In this document: in pieces, positions 1-8,121 of the stretch
Position numbering within the stretch: the first letter of the stretch is position 1
Layout of the letters: each line of letters opens with the position of its first letter
Source of the DNA: Coriobacteriaceae bacterium
Lineage (GTDB): Bacteria > Actinomycetota > Coriobacteriia > Coriobacteriales > Eggerthellaceae
Direction: 5' to 3'
Length of the DNA: 46,418 nt
Assembly (NCBI GenBank): GCA_015062685.1
Contig: SUUE01000007.1
Location: 52,419 to 98,836, forward strand
The notes under the pieces: generated by a model
What the model was told of the DNA's origin: nothing
Database searches by the model: none
The model's input: the letters and a program-made list of their open reading frames with translations, nothing else
Position numbers and translations under genes: made by a program

Positions 1-455
1 GTGCCGTTATCGTCCACTATGCGGATTCCCCAGATGCCGGGCATGCCGCCCCCGCTGGGGCGCAAAACATACGTAGTGTAGTGAGCCGCCCGCAAATAGG
101 TTGTTCGGTCGTAATGCGCATCGGCCAAACGAACAACGTCAACGCTCCCATTGGAGAACTCCTCCTCCATCGTCCCTTGAAGCGACCCTTTCGTGCCCCC
201 GAACAACGCGAAGGAACCGGCAAACGTTATCGAGAGGTTGCCGTCTCGGCGCGTGAACGCCGCGACGTCCATCTTTCGCCCATCATCAGCTTGCATGGAA
301 AGATTGAAGGTAGATGTAACCTCCCCCTTGCTGTCGAGTATGAACTTGCTCGACAAGCCAAAACAAACCGCTGCCAACACCACGCCAACAACAACGATGG
401 CAATGGCTGCCTTGTGATTGCCGGCAAAACCACCCGCCCGACTCTGGCCTCCCAT
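1..455 (-). CDS. Membrane-anchored hypothetical protein, cut by window edge
   Basis: The reading frame is open from an ATG at 455 to the window edge, so only about 151 N-terminal residues are present. A short polar N-terminus (MGGQSRAGGFAGNHK) is followed by one hydrophobic segment at about residues 16-34 and then a polar extracytoplasmic part rich in beta-prone residues. It looks like an N-terminally anchored or signal-anchored protein. The start has a G-rich ribosome site (GGGGG, 6 bases upstream). It begins 23 bases after the stop of the Fic-like gene and is probably co-transcribed with it. I do not recognise a family. GC content is visibly lower than in the trp genes, as it is for its neighbour, which may mean the pair was acquired. 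Confidence 0.72.
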   Translation of the reverse strand, partial: MGGQSRAGGFAGNHKAAIAIVVVGVVLAAVCFGLSSKFILDSKGEVTSTFNLSMQADDGRKMDVAAFTRRDGNLSITFAGSFALFGGTKGSLQGTMEEEFSNGSVDVVRLADAHYDRTTYLRAAHYTTYVLRPSGGGMPGIWGIRIVDDNG

Positions 456-477
456 GACCGAACCCCCTATCAAGCCT

Positions 478-1671
478 TTAGAGATCAAACTTGGTAAAAC
501 TCGCAGGCACCCAGCCTCGCGGAAGCATCCCATTGAAAGAGTCGTAGTAGATCTCTATGATCTCTCTCGCGCAGAACACTCGATTCCGCTTGTTGCCGTT
601 CAGCGGCGCTAATATCCCTCGCTCAACCATCGTTTCGATAATCGCGTTAGCGGCAGGAGCCGTTCTCCCGTATCGCGCTTGAACGGTGGCGCTATCAACG
701 AAAGGCACAGAAAGCAGGTCATGCGCCAAGCTCGCGCATATCGGACTGCACCTTTTCGCGCCGAGCACTTCGGTCCAACGGTCCAAAACAGTCTGGAAAC
801 GCGCTTCGATCCTCTTCATGAATCTGATTTGGTGCTGCAAAGCCTTTACCGCATGGAACAGCCACAGCCCATACGGGTCACCAGCCCCTTCCTTCTCTGC
901 GGTATAGCTGTCAAGCGGATGGTCCACCCTGTCCAAGGTGACGACAGCAATGGTCACGGGCACGTTCTTGGAGTAGTTGCGCTTGGCGTACAGGGCATAG
1001 GACAGGACATTGCCCAAAGCGGCATTCAACATGCTAAAGGGGCTGATGTAGTGCGTTTGGAAATGCGCGATGCAGCTCTGCAGCTGCGTCGGGTAAACAT
1101 CCCGACTGCAAAACGCCATTAGATCGTCGACGTATTCTTCTATCTTCGCTTTAGAGATCGCGCCTTGGACGTCCATTTCCCGGAACCGAGAAACCCCCGC
1201 GCAAGAGCGTTCTTCGGGGTGCCCTTCGCGCCATCCTTGAGCTTCCATGAGATCGGTATGCATCGATATAAGGAAGTCCCTGTTGAACTGCCAGCACTCA
1301 ACGTAGCTTGGGTCGTGATAGTTCTTGACGATTTCCCAATACTTGCGCGCATTCTCCTTTGCCGCAGTTTCGCCAGTGGGCCACTGGCTATCGGGAGCGA
1401 CAAAATGCGCGAACGGAAGCTCCGATCCGCAGATAGCGGCCAACGCAAACGTCTCCATGCGGGCAATCGCTAACGAGACGCACTCCTTGATCGGGCTTGA
1501 CTCCAAATGCTCATCAAACCTGGTGAAATCAGACTGCGCGTCGGCCACGAGCGCAAGCAGACGGGGGCTAAAAACCAAGGAGGTATTCGTGCCCAGGAGG
1601 CGGACATTGGAGCTCCCCCCGAGCTCCTGCATTATGGTGTAGTCATGTATGGTCGTGCTTGCCTGTTCCAT
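478..1671 (-). CDS. Fic-fold protein with degenerate catalytic motif
   Basis: This 397-residue protein has the layout of a class II/III Fic protein. The C-terminal 80 residues form a winged helix (DSATVQARYGRTAPAANAII, then MVERGILAPLNGNKRNRVF), as in Fic proteins that carry a DNA-binding tail. The catalytic loop of active Fic enzymes is HPFxDGNGR. The matching stretch here, residues 209-219, reads ISPFSMLNAALG: the catalytic His is Ser, and the glycines and Arg are replaced, while Pro, Phe and Asn remain. AMP transfer is therefore unlikely. I infer a pseudoenzyme, perhaps kept as a DNA-binding or regulatory protein. It heads a two-gene minus-strand unit with the membrane protein ending at the window edge. 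The Fic assignment rests on the tail and the motif remnant, not on a database search. Confidence 0.7.
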   Translation of the reverse strand: MEQASTTIHDYTIMQELGGSSNVRLLGTNTSLVFSPRLLALVADAQSDFTRFDEHLESSPIKECVSLAIARMETFALAAICGSELPFAHFVAPDSQWPTGETAAKENARKYWEIVKNYHDPSYVECWQFNRDFLISMHTDLMEAQGWREGHPEERSCAGVSRFREMDVQGAISKAKIEEYVDDLMAFCSRDVYPTQLQSCIAHFQTHYISPFSMLNAALGNVLSYALYAKRNYSKNVPVTIAVVTLDRVDHPLDSYTAEKEGAGDPYGLWLFHAVKALQHQIRFMKRIEARFQTVLDRWTEVLGAKRCSPICASLAHDLLSVPFVDSATVQARYGRTAPAANAIIETMVERGILAPLNGNKRNRVFCAREIIEIYYDSFNGMLPRGWVPASFTKFDL

Positions 1672-1887
1672 TATCGCCCCCTCTTGAACCCCTCCATACT
1701 TAACACCCCCATGCCCCGAATTAAATAAGGCTTCTGGATAAGTGGCTCTTATTAATGTTTTTCCACGTTTTCTTAATTAACGAGCACAAGTATCCCACTT
1801 GGCAATGCACGGCGCCATCGGCCTCCGCCGCGTCTCCTACACTGGCGAACCATGATGGTCGAAGTTCTTCGGAAAGGGGCGAACCAA

Positions 1888-2346
1888 ATGGGCAACGCGG
1901 GCAAACGCGTCAAGGTGCACTACAGGGGAACGCTAAACGATGGGAGCGTATTCGACTCTTCCTACGACCGAGGGCAACCACTTGGCTTTGTGTGTATGAA
2001 AGGGCAGATGATCCCCGGATTCGACAGAGCCGTGGACAGCATGAATGTAGGCGAGAAGAAAACCGTGCACCTATCACCCGAAGACGCATACGGCCCTTAC
2101 ATCGAGGACGGAATCCAACGAGCCCCGATTGGCGCGATACCAGGCACCGAGAGCCTGAAGGTAGGCGATCAAGTGTCGCTGCAAGGCAGAGACGGCCGCC
2201 CATACCCGGCACGCGTCGCCGAAATCACCGACACGGAAATCGCATTCGACATGAACCACCCACTAGCGGGCAAAGAACTGACCTTCGAGATTGAGCTCCT
2301 AGAATCGGAGCAAACGGAAACCGGCGTTCACCCCCACCACCACTAA
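1888..2346 (+). CDS. FKBP-type peptidyl-prolyl isomerase, SlyD-like
   Basis: This 152-residue protein has the SlyD arrangement: an FKBP half (VKVHYRGTLNDGSVFDSS, then IPGFDRAVDSMNVGEKKT), an inserted IF chaperone flap in the middle (PIGAIPGTESLKVGDQVS), and a return to the FKBP fold ending in DMNHPLAGKELTFEIELL. The family catalyses cis-trans isomerisation of prolyl bonds and chaperones unfolded proteins. It ends with HPHHH, a short metal-binding tail of the kind seen in SlyD. I chose ATG 1888 because GGAAAGGGG lies 8 bases upstream; an in-frame ATG at 1852 would add 12 residues without a clear ribosome site. The gene stands alone, with convergent genes downstream. A second, different SlyD-like gene is at 25028. 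Confidence 0.9.
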   Translation: MGNAGKRVKVHYRGTLNDGSVFDSSYDRGQPLGFVCMKGQMIPGFDRAVDSMNVGEKKTVHLSPEDAYGPYIEDGIQRAPIGAIPGTESLKVGDQVSLQGRDGRPYPARVAEITDTEIAFDMNHPLAGKELTFEIELLESEQTETGVHPHHH

Positions 2347-2400
2347 AGCCGCAACCGACCCCAGAATGAGCGCCGGGGCCGGACTCCTTTGTCTCTCGCA

Positions 2401-2461
2401 GTAGGGGTGCGCTCCGCGCGTCCTCGACCGAGGTTGACGGACGCGCGGAGCGCGCCCCTAC
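2401..2461. repeat. Long inverted repeat, terminator-like
   Basis: Two 23-base arms (2401-2423 and 2439-2461) pair with a single mismatch around a 15-base spacer. They lie between the convergent FKBP gene and the LysR-domain gene. The core GGGCGCGCTCCGCGCG recurs alone at 12505-12528, also between convergent genes, so this is a dispersed element that may end transcription from both sides. No long T-run follows. Confidence 0.7.
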
Positions 2462-2507
2462 AGGCAGCCAGTAAATGGGGGCAAAGCTTACCCAGAAAAG
2501 CGAAGCG

Positions 2508-2536
2508 GGGCGCACGGGAAGGCCCCGGCGCCCCAC
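2508..2536. repeat. GC-rich hairpin repeat, copy A
   Basis: GGGGCGC and GCGCCCC at the two ends can pair around a GC-rich loop. A close copy is found at 40916-40941, downstream of the decarboxylase-like lipoprotein gene. Both copies lie just after genes, which suggests a dispersed terminator-like or extragenic palindromic element. Confidence 0.5.
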
Positions 2537-2559
2537 GGGCGGACAGTAGAGGTCAGACT

Positions 2560-3210
2560 CTAGAACCTTGCGTACTTCTTGAGGTTGCTCTCGAGCTTCG
2601 CGACGAACTTCGAGCCCGTCTCGCTCAGGGATGCGCCCTTCTTCACGATGTAGCCCAGGTGGAGCTTGACGTCGGTGTCGAGCGGCACGGTGTTCAAGCC
2701 GGCGCCGTCGGAGATGCCCACGAGAATGCCGCTCGTCACGGTATAGCCGTTGAGGGCGACGATGAGCTCGGAAAGCGAAGCGCGGTCGGTGCAGGCGATA
2801 CCCTTGTGGCGCTTCTCGTCTGCCAGAGCTTCCTCGGCGAAGAAGACGGGAGCGCCCTCCTCCTGCTCGAAGTAGATGTACGGGTAGTCCTCGAGCTGTT
2901 CGAGCGTGAGCTTGTCGGCGTTCACGAGCGGGTGGCTCGCCGGCAGCGCCACGCGCGGCGCGGACTCAATGAGCTCGACGAACTCGACGCCCGCTTCGGC
3001 GAAAGCCTTCTCGAGGTCAGCCGCAGTGCGCGTCGTCTCAACGAGCACGCCCAACTCGGATTCGCCGGAAGCCACGTCATCGATCACGCCCCGGGTCGTG
3101 CGGTCGCGGAATGCGTACTCGTAGGAGTCGCCGCCGTTGCTCAGCACGACGCTGGCGAACGTCTGCACGTTGAAAAGGTAGTGCTGACCGGAAACTGCAA
3201 ACTGGGTCAT
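2560..3210 (-). CDS. Stand-alone LysR-type ligand-binding domain (no HTH)
   Basis: The 216 residues align from end to end with the effector-binding half of LysR-type regulators. The closest visible relative is the full-length LysR at 11534. Shared landmarks are VSxQHYxF at the start, IDDV near residue 43, SHPLVNADKLTLEQLEDYPY, YFEQ near 118, LNGYTVTSGI and a terminal VPLD...LGYIV stretch. The N-terminal winged helix and linker, about 90 residues, are absent, and no in-frame helix-turn-helix lies upstream. The ATG sits one base after the stop of the CoA ligase gene, with AAGGAG inside that gene's last codons, so the two are translationally coupled. The family domain binds small molecules, often aromatic acids. 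I infer a ligand-binding partner or sensor for the ligase's substrate or product; direct DNA binding is not possible without a partner. Confidence 0.85.
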   Translation of the reverse strand: MTQFAVSGQHYLFNVQTFASVVLSNGGDSYEYAFRDRTTRGVIDDVASGESELGVLVETTRTAADLEKAFAEAGVEFVELIESAPRVALPASHPLVNADKLTLEQLEDYPYIYFEQEEGAPVFFAEEALADEKRHKGIACTDRASLSELIVALNGYTVTSGILVGISDGAGLNTVPLDTDVKLHLGYIVKKGASLSETGSKFVAKLESNLKKYARF

Positions 3211-3211
3211 G

Positions 3212-4609
3212 TTAGTTCTCCTTCTTGCTCGCGTTTTCCTCGGCCTCGTGGAGCACTTCCTTGGCTTCGGCAGTGCTCGTGCGCTCGTCGATGAAGCGCT
3301 TCACCTTGTGCTCGCCCGACGCGCCGAGCTTGTCGGTATCGAACACGATAACACGAGCGGGGCGCACGCCGGTATGCGTCTTCAAGGCGTTCTCGACGCG
3401 CTTCGAGATCGCGTCGAACGGCTCGTCGCTGCCGAGCGCGCGCTCGACCGACACCTCGTACTTGGTGGTGTGGTTCTCGTCGTAGGCGCGGATGCGGTAC
3501 TCGCCGGTCAGGCCCTTGTCCTTGCGAACAACGTGCTCGATGTCGCTCGGGAAGACGTTGACGGCGCTCACGATGAACATCTCGTCCTTGCGGCCGGAAA
3601 TGTGGATGCGCGCATGGGTGCGGCCGCACTGGCACTTCTCGCGGTTTACCCAGCCGATATCGCCCGTGGCGAAGCGGATCATCGGGCGGCTGCGCTTGGT
3701 CAGCGTGGTGTACACGAGCTCGCCCTTCTCGCCGTCGGGCAGCACCTCGCGGGTAACGGGGTCGACCACCTCGACGAGGATCTGGTCCTCGATGATGTGC
3801 AGACCGTCCTTGTACTCGCACATGCCAGCGCAGGCACCGTAGATGTCGGACAGGCCGAAGAAGTCGTAGACGCTCGCGCCCCAGATGTCCTCGATCGCCT
3901 TGCGCGTGGTCTCGATGGAGCCGCCCGGCTCGCCCGAGATGATGATGGTGCGCAGGTTGGCGAAGTCGACTTTGGGGTCATAGCCCTTCTCGATAGCCTT
4001 CTGGCCGAGCAGCCATGCGTACGACGGCGAGGACCAGAAATGCGTGGGCTGGTAGTGCTTCATGGCCCACAGCAGGCGGTCGGAGGGCACGGCGCCCACC
4101 CAAATGCCGAGCGCGCCGAGCTCCTGGGCGCCGATGACGCACGGGCCGCCGACATAAAGGGCGAAGTTCATGCCATGCAGGTAGCGGTCGTTCGGGCGCA
4201 TGCCGGTCTGCCAGAACAAGCGGGCCTCGGCGTGCATGAACTCGTCGAAGTCGTGCTGGCTGAACGGGCTCATGGTGGGCACGCCCGTGGAACCCGAGCT
4301 GGTGGCCATGTACACCACGTCGTCCTCGGGAACGCAGCACAGCTCGCCGAAGAAGCTTCCGACGCCCTGGCAGTCGCGCTCGGTCTGCTTGTTGATGAAC
4401 GGGAACTTGCGCAGGTCGTCCAGCGACTCGATATGCGGGTCAATGCCGGCTTCGTCCCAGGTGCGCTTATAGTACGCGCTGTTCTCGTAAGACCATATGA
4501 GCTCTTCCTTCAGGCGCTCGAGCTGCAGCTTCTCCAGCTCCTCGCGCGGCATGGTCTCGACCTCGCGGTCGTAGTATTTCTCGTCGTATGGCACGTTCTT
4601 CTTCGCCAT
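3212..4609 (-). CDS. Phenylacetate-CoA ligase family (PaaK-like) enzyme
   Basis: This 465-residue adenylate-forming enzyme has the size and motif order of PaaK: the ATP loop SSGSTGVPT (104-112), FFGLSD near 250 in place of the usual YG-TE, ATGD near 316, GRKDEM near 340, and a C-terminal GEHKVKRF supplying the catalytic lysine. Two cysteines in CQCGRTHARI, just before the GR motif, resemble the CxCG feature of the family. Such enzymes join CoA to aryl acids (phenylacetate, indoleacetate, benzoate types) through an acyl-AMP. The substrate cannot be read from sequence. GAGGAGGCCC upstream supports the ATG. It is first in a two-gene unit with the headless LysR domain and is divergent from the trp operon, sharing a 430-base control region. 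Confidence 0.9.
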   Translation of the reverse strand: MAKKNVPYDEKYYDREVETMPREELEKLQLERLKEELIWSYENSAYYKRTWDEAGIDPHIESLDDLRKFPFINKQTERDCQGVGSFFGELCCVPEDDVVYMATSSGSTGVPTMSPFSQHDFDEFMHAEARLFWQTGMRPNDRYLHGMNFALYVGGPCVIGAQELGALGIWVGAVPSDRLLWAMKHYQPTHFWSSPSYAWLLGQKAIEKGYDPKVDFANLRTIIISGEPGGSIETTRKAIEDIWGASVYDFFGLSDIYGACAGMCEYKDGLHIIEDQILVEVVDPVTREVLPDGEKGELVYTTLTKRSRPMIRFATGDIGWVNREKCQCGRTHARIHISGRKDEMFIVSAVNVFPSDIEHVVRKDKGLTGEYRIRAYDENHTTKYEVSVERALGSDEPFDAISKRVENALKTHTGVRPARVIVFDTDKLGASGEHKVKRFIDERTSTAEAKEVLHEAEENASKKEN

Positions 4610-4694
4610 TGGGCCTCCTCACGTTCAAAAAGCAACAGTCACAAAGATACGACTTTTTGCAATCGGGCGGAAATTCAAGCTATTTATCCCCCGT

Positions 4695-4711
4695 TATCGA
4701 TTTTCGCGATA
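4695..4711. promoter_or_regulatory. LysR-type operator candidate (TATCG-N7-CGATA)
   Basis: A perfect inverted repeat, TATCG and CGATA separated by seven bases, contains ATC-N9-GAT, the classical T-N11-A LysR box. It lies 12 bases upstream of the -35 of the trp leader and in the upstream region of the divergent CoA-ligase gene. It is a plausible site for the LysR encoded downstream of trpA, which has a similar N7 palindrome before its own start. Binding is inferred. Confidence 0.5.
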
Positions 4712-4722
4712 GCAAAAAGGTG

Positions 4723-4752
4723 TTGACAGGAGTGCTAATAGCTGACTATACT
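4723..4752 (+). promoter_or_regulatory. Promoter of the trp leader
   Basis: TTGACA at 4723-4728, an 18-base spacer and TATACT at 4747-4752 form a near-consensus sigma-70/SigA promoter. Transcription should start near 4759, just ahead of the T-box leader. Confidence 0.8.
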
Positions 4753-4758
4753 TGCGGC

Positions 4759-5016
4759 CATTAAACCGTTGACGTGGAAGTAACGTCGGGAAACGCGTTC
4801 ACAGAGAGTCCGGGCAGCTGAGATCCGGGCAATGGCGACCCGGCAAATGGACCACCGAGGGCGCGGTCAAATGCCGCGACGTTGAGGCTGACGTCATAGC
4901 CGGAAGCGTGAAGGCGCTTCGCAAAGTGCACGGGGCGACCCGTGAATCAAGGTGGCACCGCGAGCCTCTCGTTTTGAAGCCCGTCCTTGAACCGAACAGG
5001 TCGAGGGCGGTTTTTT
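4759..5016 (+). promoter_or_regulatory. T-box riboswitch, tryptophan-specific
   Basis: The leader carries the T-box hallmarks in order: ACAGAGAG (4800-4808) and GCTGAGA in the apical Stem I loop (4817-4823); a specifier candidate TGG at 4848-4850 followed by ACCACCGAG; basal stem halves AACGTCG and CGACGTT (about 4782-4788 and 4877-4883); and the T-box sequence AAGGTGGCACCGCG at 4949-4962. An intrinsic terminator follows. In this family, uncharged tRNA pairs with the specifier and the T-box bulge and stabilises an antiterminator. UGG is the tryptophan codon and the downstream genes make tryptophan, so uncharged tRNA-Trp should switch the operon on. Confidence 0.93.
4979..5016 (+). terminator. 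T-box terminator ahead of trpE
   Basis: GCCCGTCCTTGA pairs with the GAGGGCGG side and is followed by TTTTTT at 5011-5016. The hairpin is mutually exclusive with the antiterminator formed by the T-box at 4949-4962. Some automatic trpE starts would fall inside this hairpin, so they are unlikely. Confidence 0.88.
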
Positions 5017-5046
5017 ATTGCCCTCACAGAGACAGAGGAGGGCGAA

Positions 5047-6510
5047 GTGCTGCAAACGAGCTTGGAGGACGCGCGGAACCTGGCCGCGCAAGGCGACTAC
5101 CGGCGCGTGCCGGTTTACCAGGAGATCTACTCCGATGTGCGCACGCCGATCGAGGTCATGCGCATCCTACAGGGCCTATCGGACCATTGCTACATGCTGG
5201 AATCGGCGGAACCGCAGCAGAGCTGGGGCAGGTACACGTTCCTCGGGTTCAACCCCACCGCGGAAGTGACCTTGCGCAACGGCGTGCTCAAGGTGAACGG
5301 GAGCGAACGGCCAACGGCGGACCCGGTCCAGTCGATACGCGAGATCCTGGCGGAATACCGCGCGCCCCGGTTGCCGGAGCTGCCGCCGTTCGCGGGAGGG
5401 CTCGTCGGCTACTTCTCCTACGACTTCCTGAAATACGCCGAGCCCACGCTCTCCCTCGACGCCCTCGACGACGAGGGGTTCAACGACGTTGACCTCATGC
5501 TGTTCGAGCAGGTCATCGCGTTTGACAACTTCCGCCAGAAGATCGTCCTCATCGACAACATCGACACGAGCGACCTGGAGGCCTCCTACGCCGCCGCCGA
5601 ACAGCGGCTGGGCGACCTCGCGGAGCTCATCCGCTCGGGGAAGCCGGCGCCCATAGCCCACGGCAAGCGCACGTCCGAATTCCGCAGGCTGTTCGACGAA
5701 GCGGAGTATTGCGGCATCGTTAGCCGCGCCCAGGAGCACATCCACGAGGGCGATATCTTCCAAGTGGTGCTGTCCAACCGGCTTGACGCCGACTTCGAGG
5801 GCAGCCTGCTGGACACCTACCGCGTGCTGCGCGCGACGAACCCCTCACCCTACATGTTCTACTTCAGCTCGGCCGACATGGAGGCAGCGGGCGCGAGCCC
5901 CGAGACGCTCGTGAAGCTGCAAGACGGTGTGCTGCACACGTTCCCCCTTGCCGGCACGCGACCGCGCGGCGCGACGCTCGCAGAAGACATCGAGCTCGAA
6001 GCCGACCTCCTCGCCGACGAGAAGGAGCTGGCCGAGCACAACATGCTCGTCGACCTCGGGCGCAACGACCTCGGGCGCATCAGCGAGTTCGGCTCGGTCA
6101 AAGTCGAACGTTTCCACGAGGTGCTGAAGTTCAGCCACGTCATGCACATCGGGTCGACGGTGCGCGGCAGCATCCGTCCCGATTGCGATGCGCTGGACGC
6201 GCTCGCCTCGGTGCTGCCCGCCGGCACGCTGTCGGGCGCCCCGAAGATCAGGGCCGCGCAGATCATCAACGACCTCGAGAACTGCAAGCGCGGGATCTAC
6301 GGCGGGGCCATTGGCTACATCGACCTGGCCGGCAACATGGACACTTGCATCGCCATCCGGCTGGCGTTCAAGCGCAACGGGCGCGTCTTCGTGCGGAGCG
6401 GCGCCGGCATCGTCGCCGACAGCGTGCCGGAAAACGAGAACCGCGAGTGCATCAACAAGGCGCAGGCGGTGCTCAACGCCATCGAAATCGCGGAAGGGGG
6501 CCTGGAATGA
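5047..6510 (+). CDS. trpE: Anthranilate synthase component I
   Basis: It converts chorismate to anthranilate using ammonia from TrpG, the first committed step of tryptophan synthesis. I chose GTG 5047 because GAGGAGGG lies 5-12 bases upstream and an upstream TTG (4987) falls in the T-box terminator; this gives 487 residues, a normal length. The N-terminal domain holds YMLESAE, matching the LLES tryptophan-feedback site. The catalytic chorismate-binding half has GDIFQVVLSNR, PSPYMFYF, ASPETLVKL, PLAGTRPRG, DLGRNDLGR, HIGSTVRG and SGAPKIRAAQ. The stop overlaps the trpG start (ATGA). Regulation is by the T-box and, by family, feedback inhibition by tryptophan. Confidence 0.97.
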   Translation: MLQTSLEDARNLAAQGDYRRVPVYQEIYSDVRTPIEVMRILQGLSDHCYMLESAEPQQSWGRYTFLGFNPTAEVTLRNGVLKVNGSERPTADPVQSIREILAEYRAPRLPELPPFAGGLVGYFSYDFLKYAEPTLSLDALDDEGFNDVDLMLFEQVIAFDNFRQKIVLIDNIDTSDLEASYAAAEQRLGDLAELIRSGKPAPIAHGKRTSEFRRLFDEAEYCGIVSRAQEHIHEGDIFQVVLSNRLDADFEGSLLDTYRVLRATNPSPYMFYFSSADMEAAGASPETLVKLQDGVLHTFPLAGTRPRGATLAEDIELEADLLADEKELAEHNMLVDLGRNDLGRISEFGSVKVERFHEVLKFSHVMHIGSTVRGSIRPDCDALDALASVLPAGTLSGAPKIRAAQIINDLENCKRGIYGGAIGYIDLAGNMDTCIAIRLAFKRNGRVFVRSGAGIVADSVPENENRECINKAQAVLNAIEIAEGGLE

Positions 6511-7073
6511 TCCTGCTCATCGACAATTACGATTCGTTCTCCTACAACCTGTTCCAAATGCTCGGCGAGCTCGAGCCCGATATCCGCGTCGTTAGAAACG
6601 ATGCGATCGATGCGGACGGCGTGCGGGAGCTCGCGCCCTCGCACCTGGTCATCAGCCCCGGCCCCGGCAAGCCCGCCGATGCAGGGAACTGCGAGGCCAT
6701 CGTGGCCGAGCTGTCGGGGACGCTCCCCATACTCGGCGTCTGCCTCGGCCATCAAGCCATCTGCGAATCTTTCGGCGCCACCGTGGGGCACGCGCGCGAG
6801 CTCATGCACGGCAAGCAGTCGCTCGTGGCCCTCGACGAAGATTGCCCGCTCTTCGCGGTCCTGCCGAAGCAGGCAAAGGTAGCTCGCTACCACTCGCTGG
6901 CGGTGGACCCCGACACGCTGCCCGACTGCCTGCACGTGGTCGCGCGCACGTTGGACGGCGAAGTCATGGCGGTGCAACACGCCGACCACCCAACGTTCGG
7001 CGTGCAATTCCACCCCGAATCGATCATGACCCTGGACGGCCGGCAAATGCTGGCGAACTTCTTGCAACTATAG
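6507..7073 (+). CDS. trpG: Anthranilate synthase component II, glutamine amidotransferase
   Basis: This 188-residue class I glutamine amidotransferase hydrolyses glutamine and channels ammonia to TrpE. The triad is visible: Cys79 in LGVCLGHQ, and His169 and Glu171 in [18 protein letters not shown] forms the oxyanion region. It overlaps trpE by four bases (ATGA), implying coupled 1:1 translation. It is not fused to trpD, unlike in enterobacteria. Confidence 0.97.
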   Translation: MILLIDNYDSFSYNLFQMLGELEPDIRVVRNDAIDADGVRELAPSHLVISPGPGKPADAGNCEAIVAELSGTLPILGVCLGHQAICESFGATVGHARELMHGKQSLVALDEDCPLFAVLPKQAKVARYHSLAVDPDTLPDCLHVVARTLDGEVMAVQHADHPTFGVQFHPESIMTLDGRQMLANFLQL

Positions 7074-7090
7074 AAAGGAAAGGAACGGAA

Positions 7091-8113
7091 ATGATCAAGG
7101 AAGCAATCGAGAAGATCGTGCTCAAGGACGATCTCACCTACGACGAAGCGCATGAGGTGATGCGCGAGATCATGAGCGGCGAGACCACCCCCACCCAGAA
7201 CGCGGCGTTCCTTGCGGCGCTGTCCACCAAGAGCACGAAGGCCGAGACGATCGACGAGATCTCCGGCTGCGCGGCGGCCATGCGCGAGCTGGCAGTGCCG
7301 GTCGCGCACCCCGGCATGGAGGTTCTCGAGATCGTGGGCACGGGCGGCGACCGCTCAAACACGTTCAACATCTCCACGACCGCCGCGTTCGTAATCGCCG
7401 GCGCGGGCGTGAAGGTGGCGAAGCACGGCAACCGCGCCGCGTCGTCGCAGAGCGGCACGGCCGATTGCCAGGAGGCGCTCGGGGCAAATATCGACCAAGA
7501 CCCCCAGAAGGCCCTGCGGATGCTCGAGAACGCGGGCCTCTGCTTCTTCTTCGCGCAGAAGTACCACCCCGCCATGAAGTACGTGGGCCCCATTCGCAAG
7601 GAACTGGGCTTCCGCACCGTGTTCAACATCCTCGGGCCGCTCACGAACCCCGCCTCTCCCGAATTCTTCCTGCTCGGCGTATACGACGAGTACCTGGTCG
7701 AGCCCGTTGCCAAGGTGCTCGCGAACCTCGGCGTAAGGCGCGCGCTCGTCGTGCACGGCCAAGACCGCATGGACGAGATATCCTGCTCCGCCCCGACCAC
7801 CATCTGCGAGCTGCGCGACGGCTACTACCGAACGAGCGTGATCGCGCCGGAGGAGCTCGGCATCCAGCGCTGCGAGAAGGCGGACGTGGTGGGCGGCAGC
7901 GCCCAGGAGAACGCCGAGATCACGAAGGCCATCCTAGCTGGCGAGGAGCGCGGACCGAAACGCGACATTGTGCTGCTGAACGCTGGCGCCGCCCTGTTCG
8001 TGGCGGGAGCTGCCGAAACGATCGCCGATGGCGTGCGCCTCGCTGCCGAGACCATCGACTCGGGCGCAGCCGAGCACGCAATGCAGGCGTACATAGCGGA
8101 AAGCAACAAGTAG
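7091..8113 (+). CDS. trpD: Anthranilate phosphoribosyltransferase
   Basis: It transfers phosphoribose from PRPP to anthranilate. The 340-residue protein shows the PRPP loop [17 protein letters not shown], the anthranilate-contacting [15 protein letters not shown], the tract [20 protein letters not shown], and GPLTNPA. AAAGGAAAGGAA just before the ATG at 7091 is a good ribosome site. It starts 17 bases after trpG. Confidence 0.97.
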   Translation: MIKEAIEKIVLKDDLTYDEAHEVMREIMSGETTPTQNAAFLAALSTKSTKAETIDEISGCAAAMRELAVPVAHPGMEVLEIVGTGGDRSNTFNISTTAAFVIAGAGVKVAKHGNRAASSQSGTADCQEALGANIDQDPQKALRMLENAGLCFFFAQKYHPAMKYVGPIRKELGFRTVFNILGPLTNPASPEFFLLGVYDEYLVEPVAKVLANLGVRRALVVHGQDRMDEISCSAPTTICELRDGYYRTSVIAPEELGIQRCEKADVVGGSAQENAEITKAILAGEERGPKRDIVLLNAGAALFVAGAAETIADGVRLAAETIDSGAAEHAMQAYIAESNK

Positions 8114-8121
8114 GGGCGAAC

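Noticed and set aside
4987..5046. Longer trpE starting at TTG 4987
   Set aside because: The extension would be encoded by the T-box terminator and lacks a ribosome site; GTG 5047 has GAGGAGGG.
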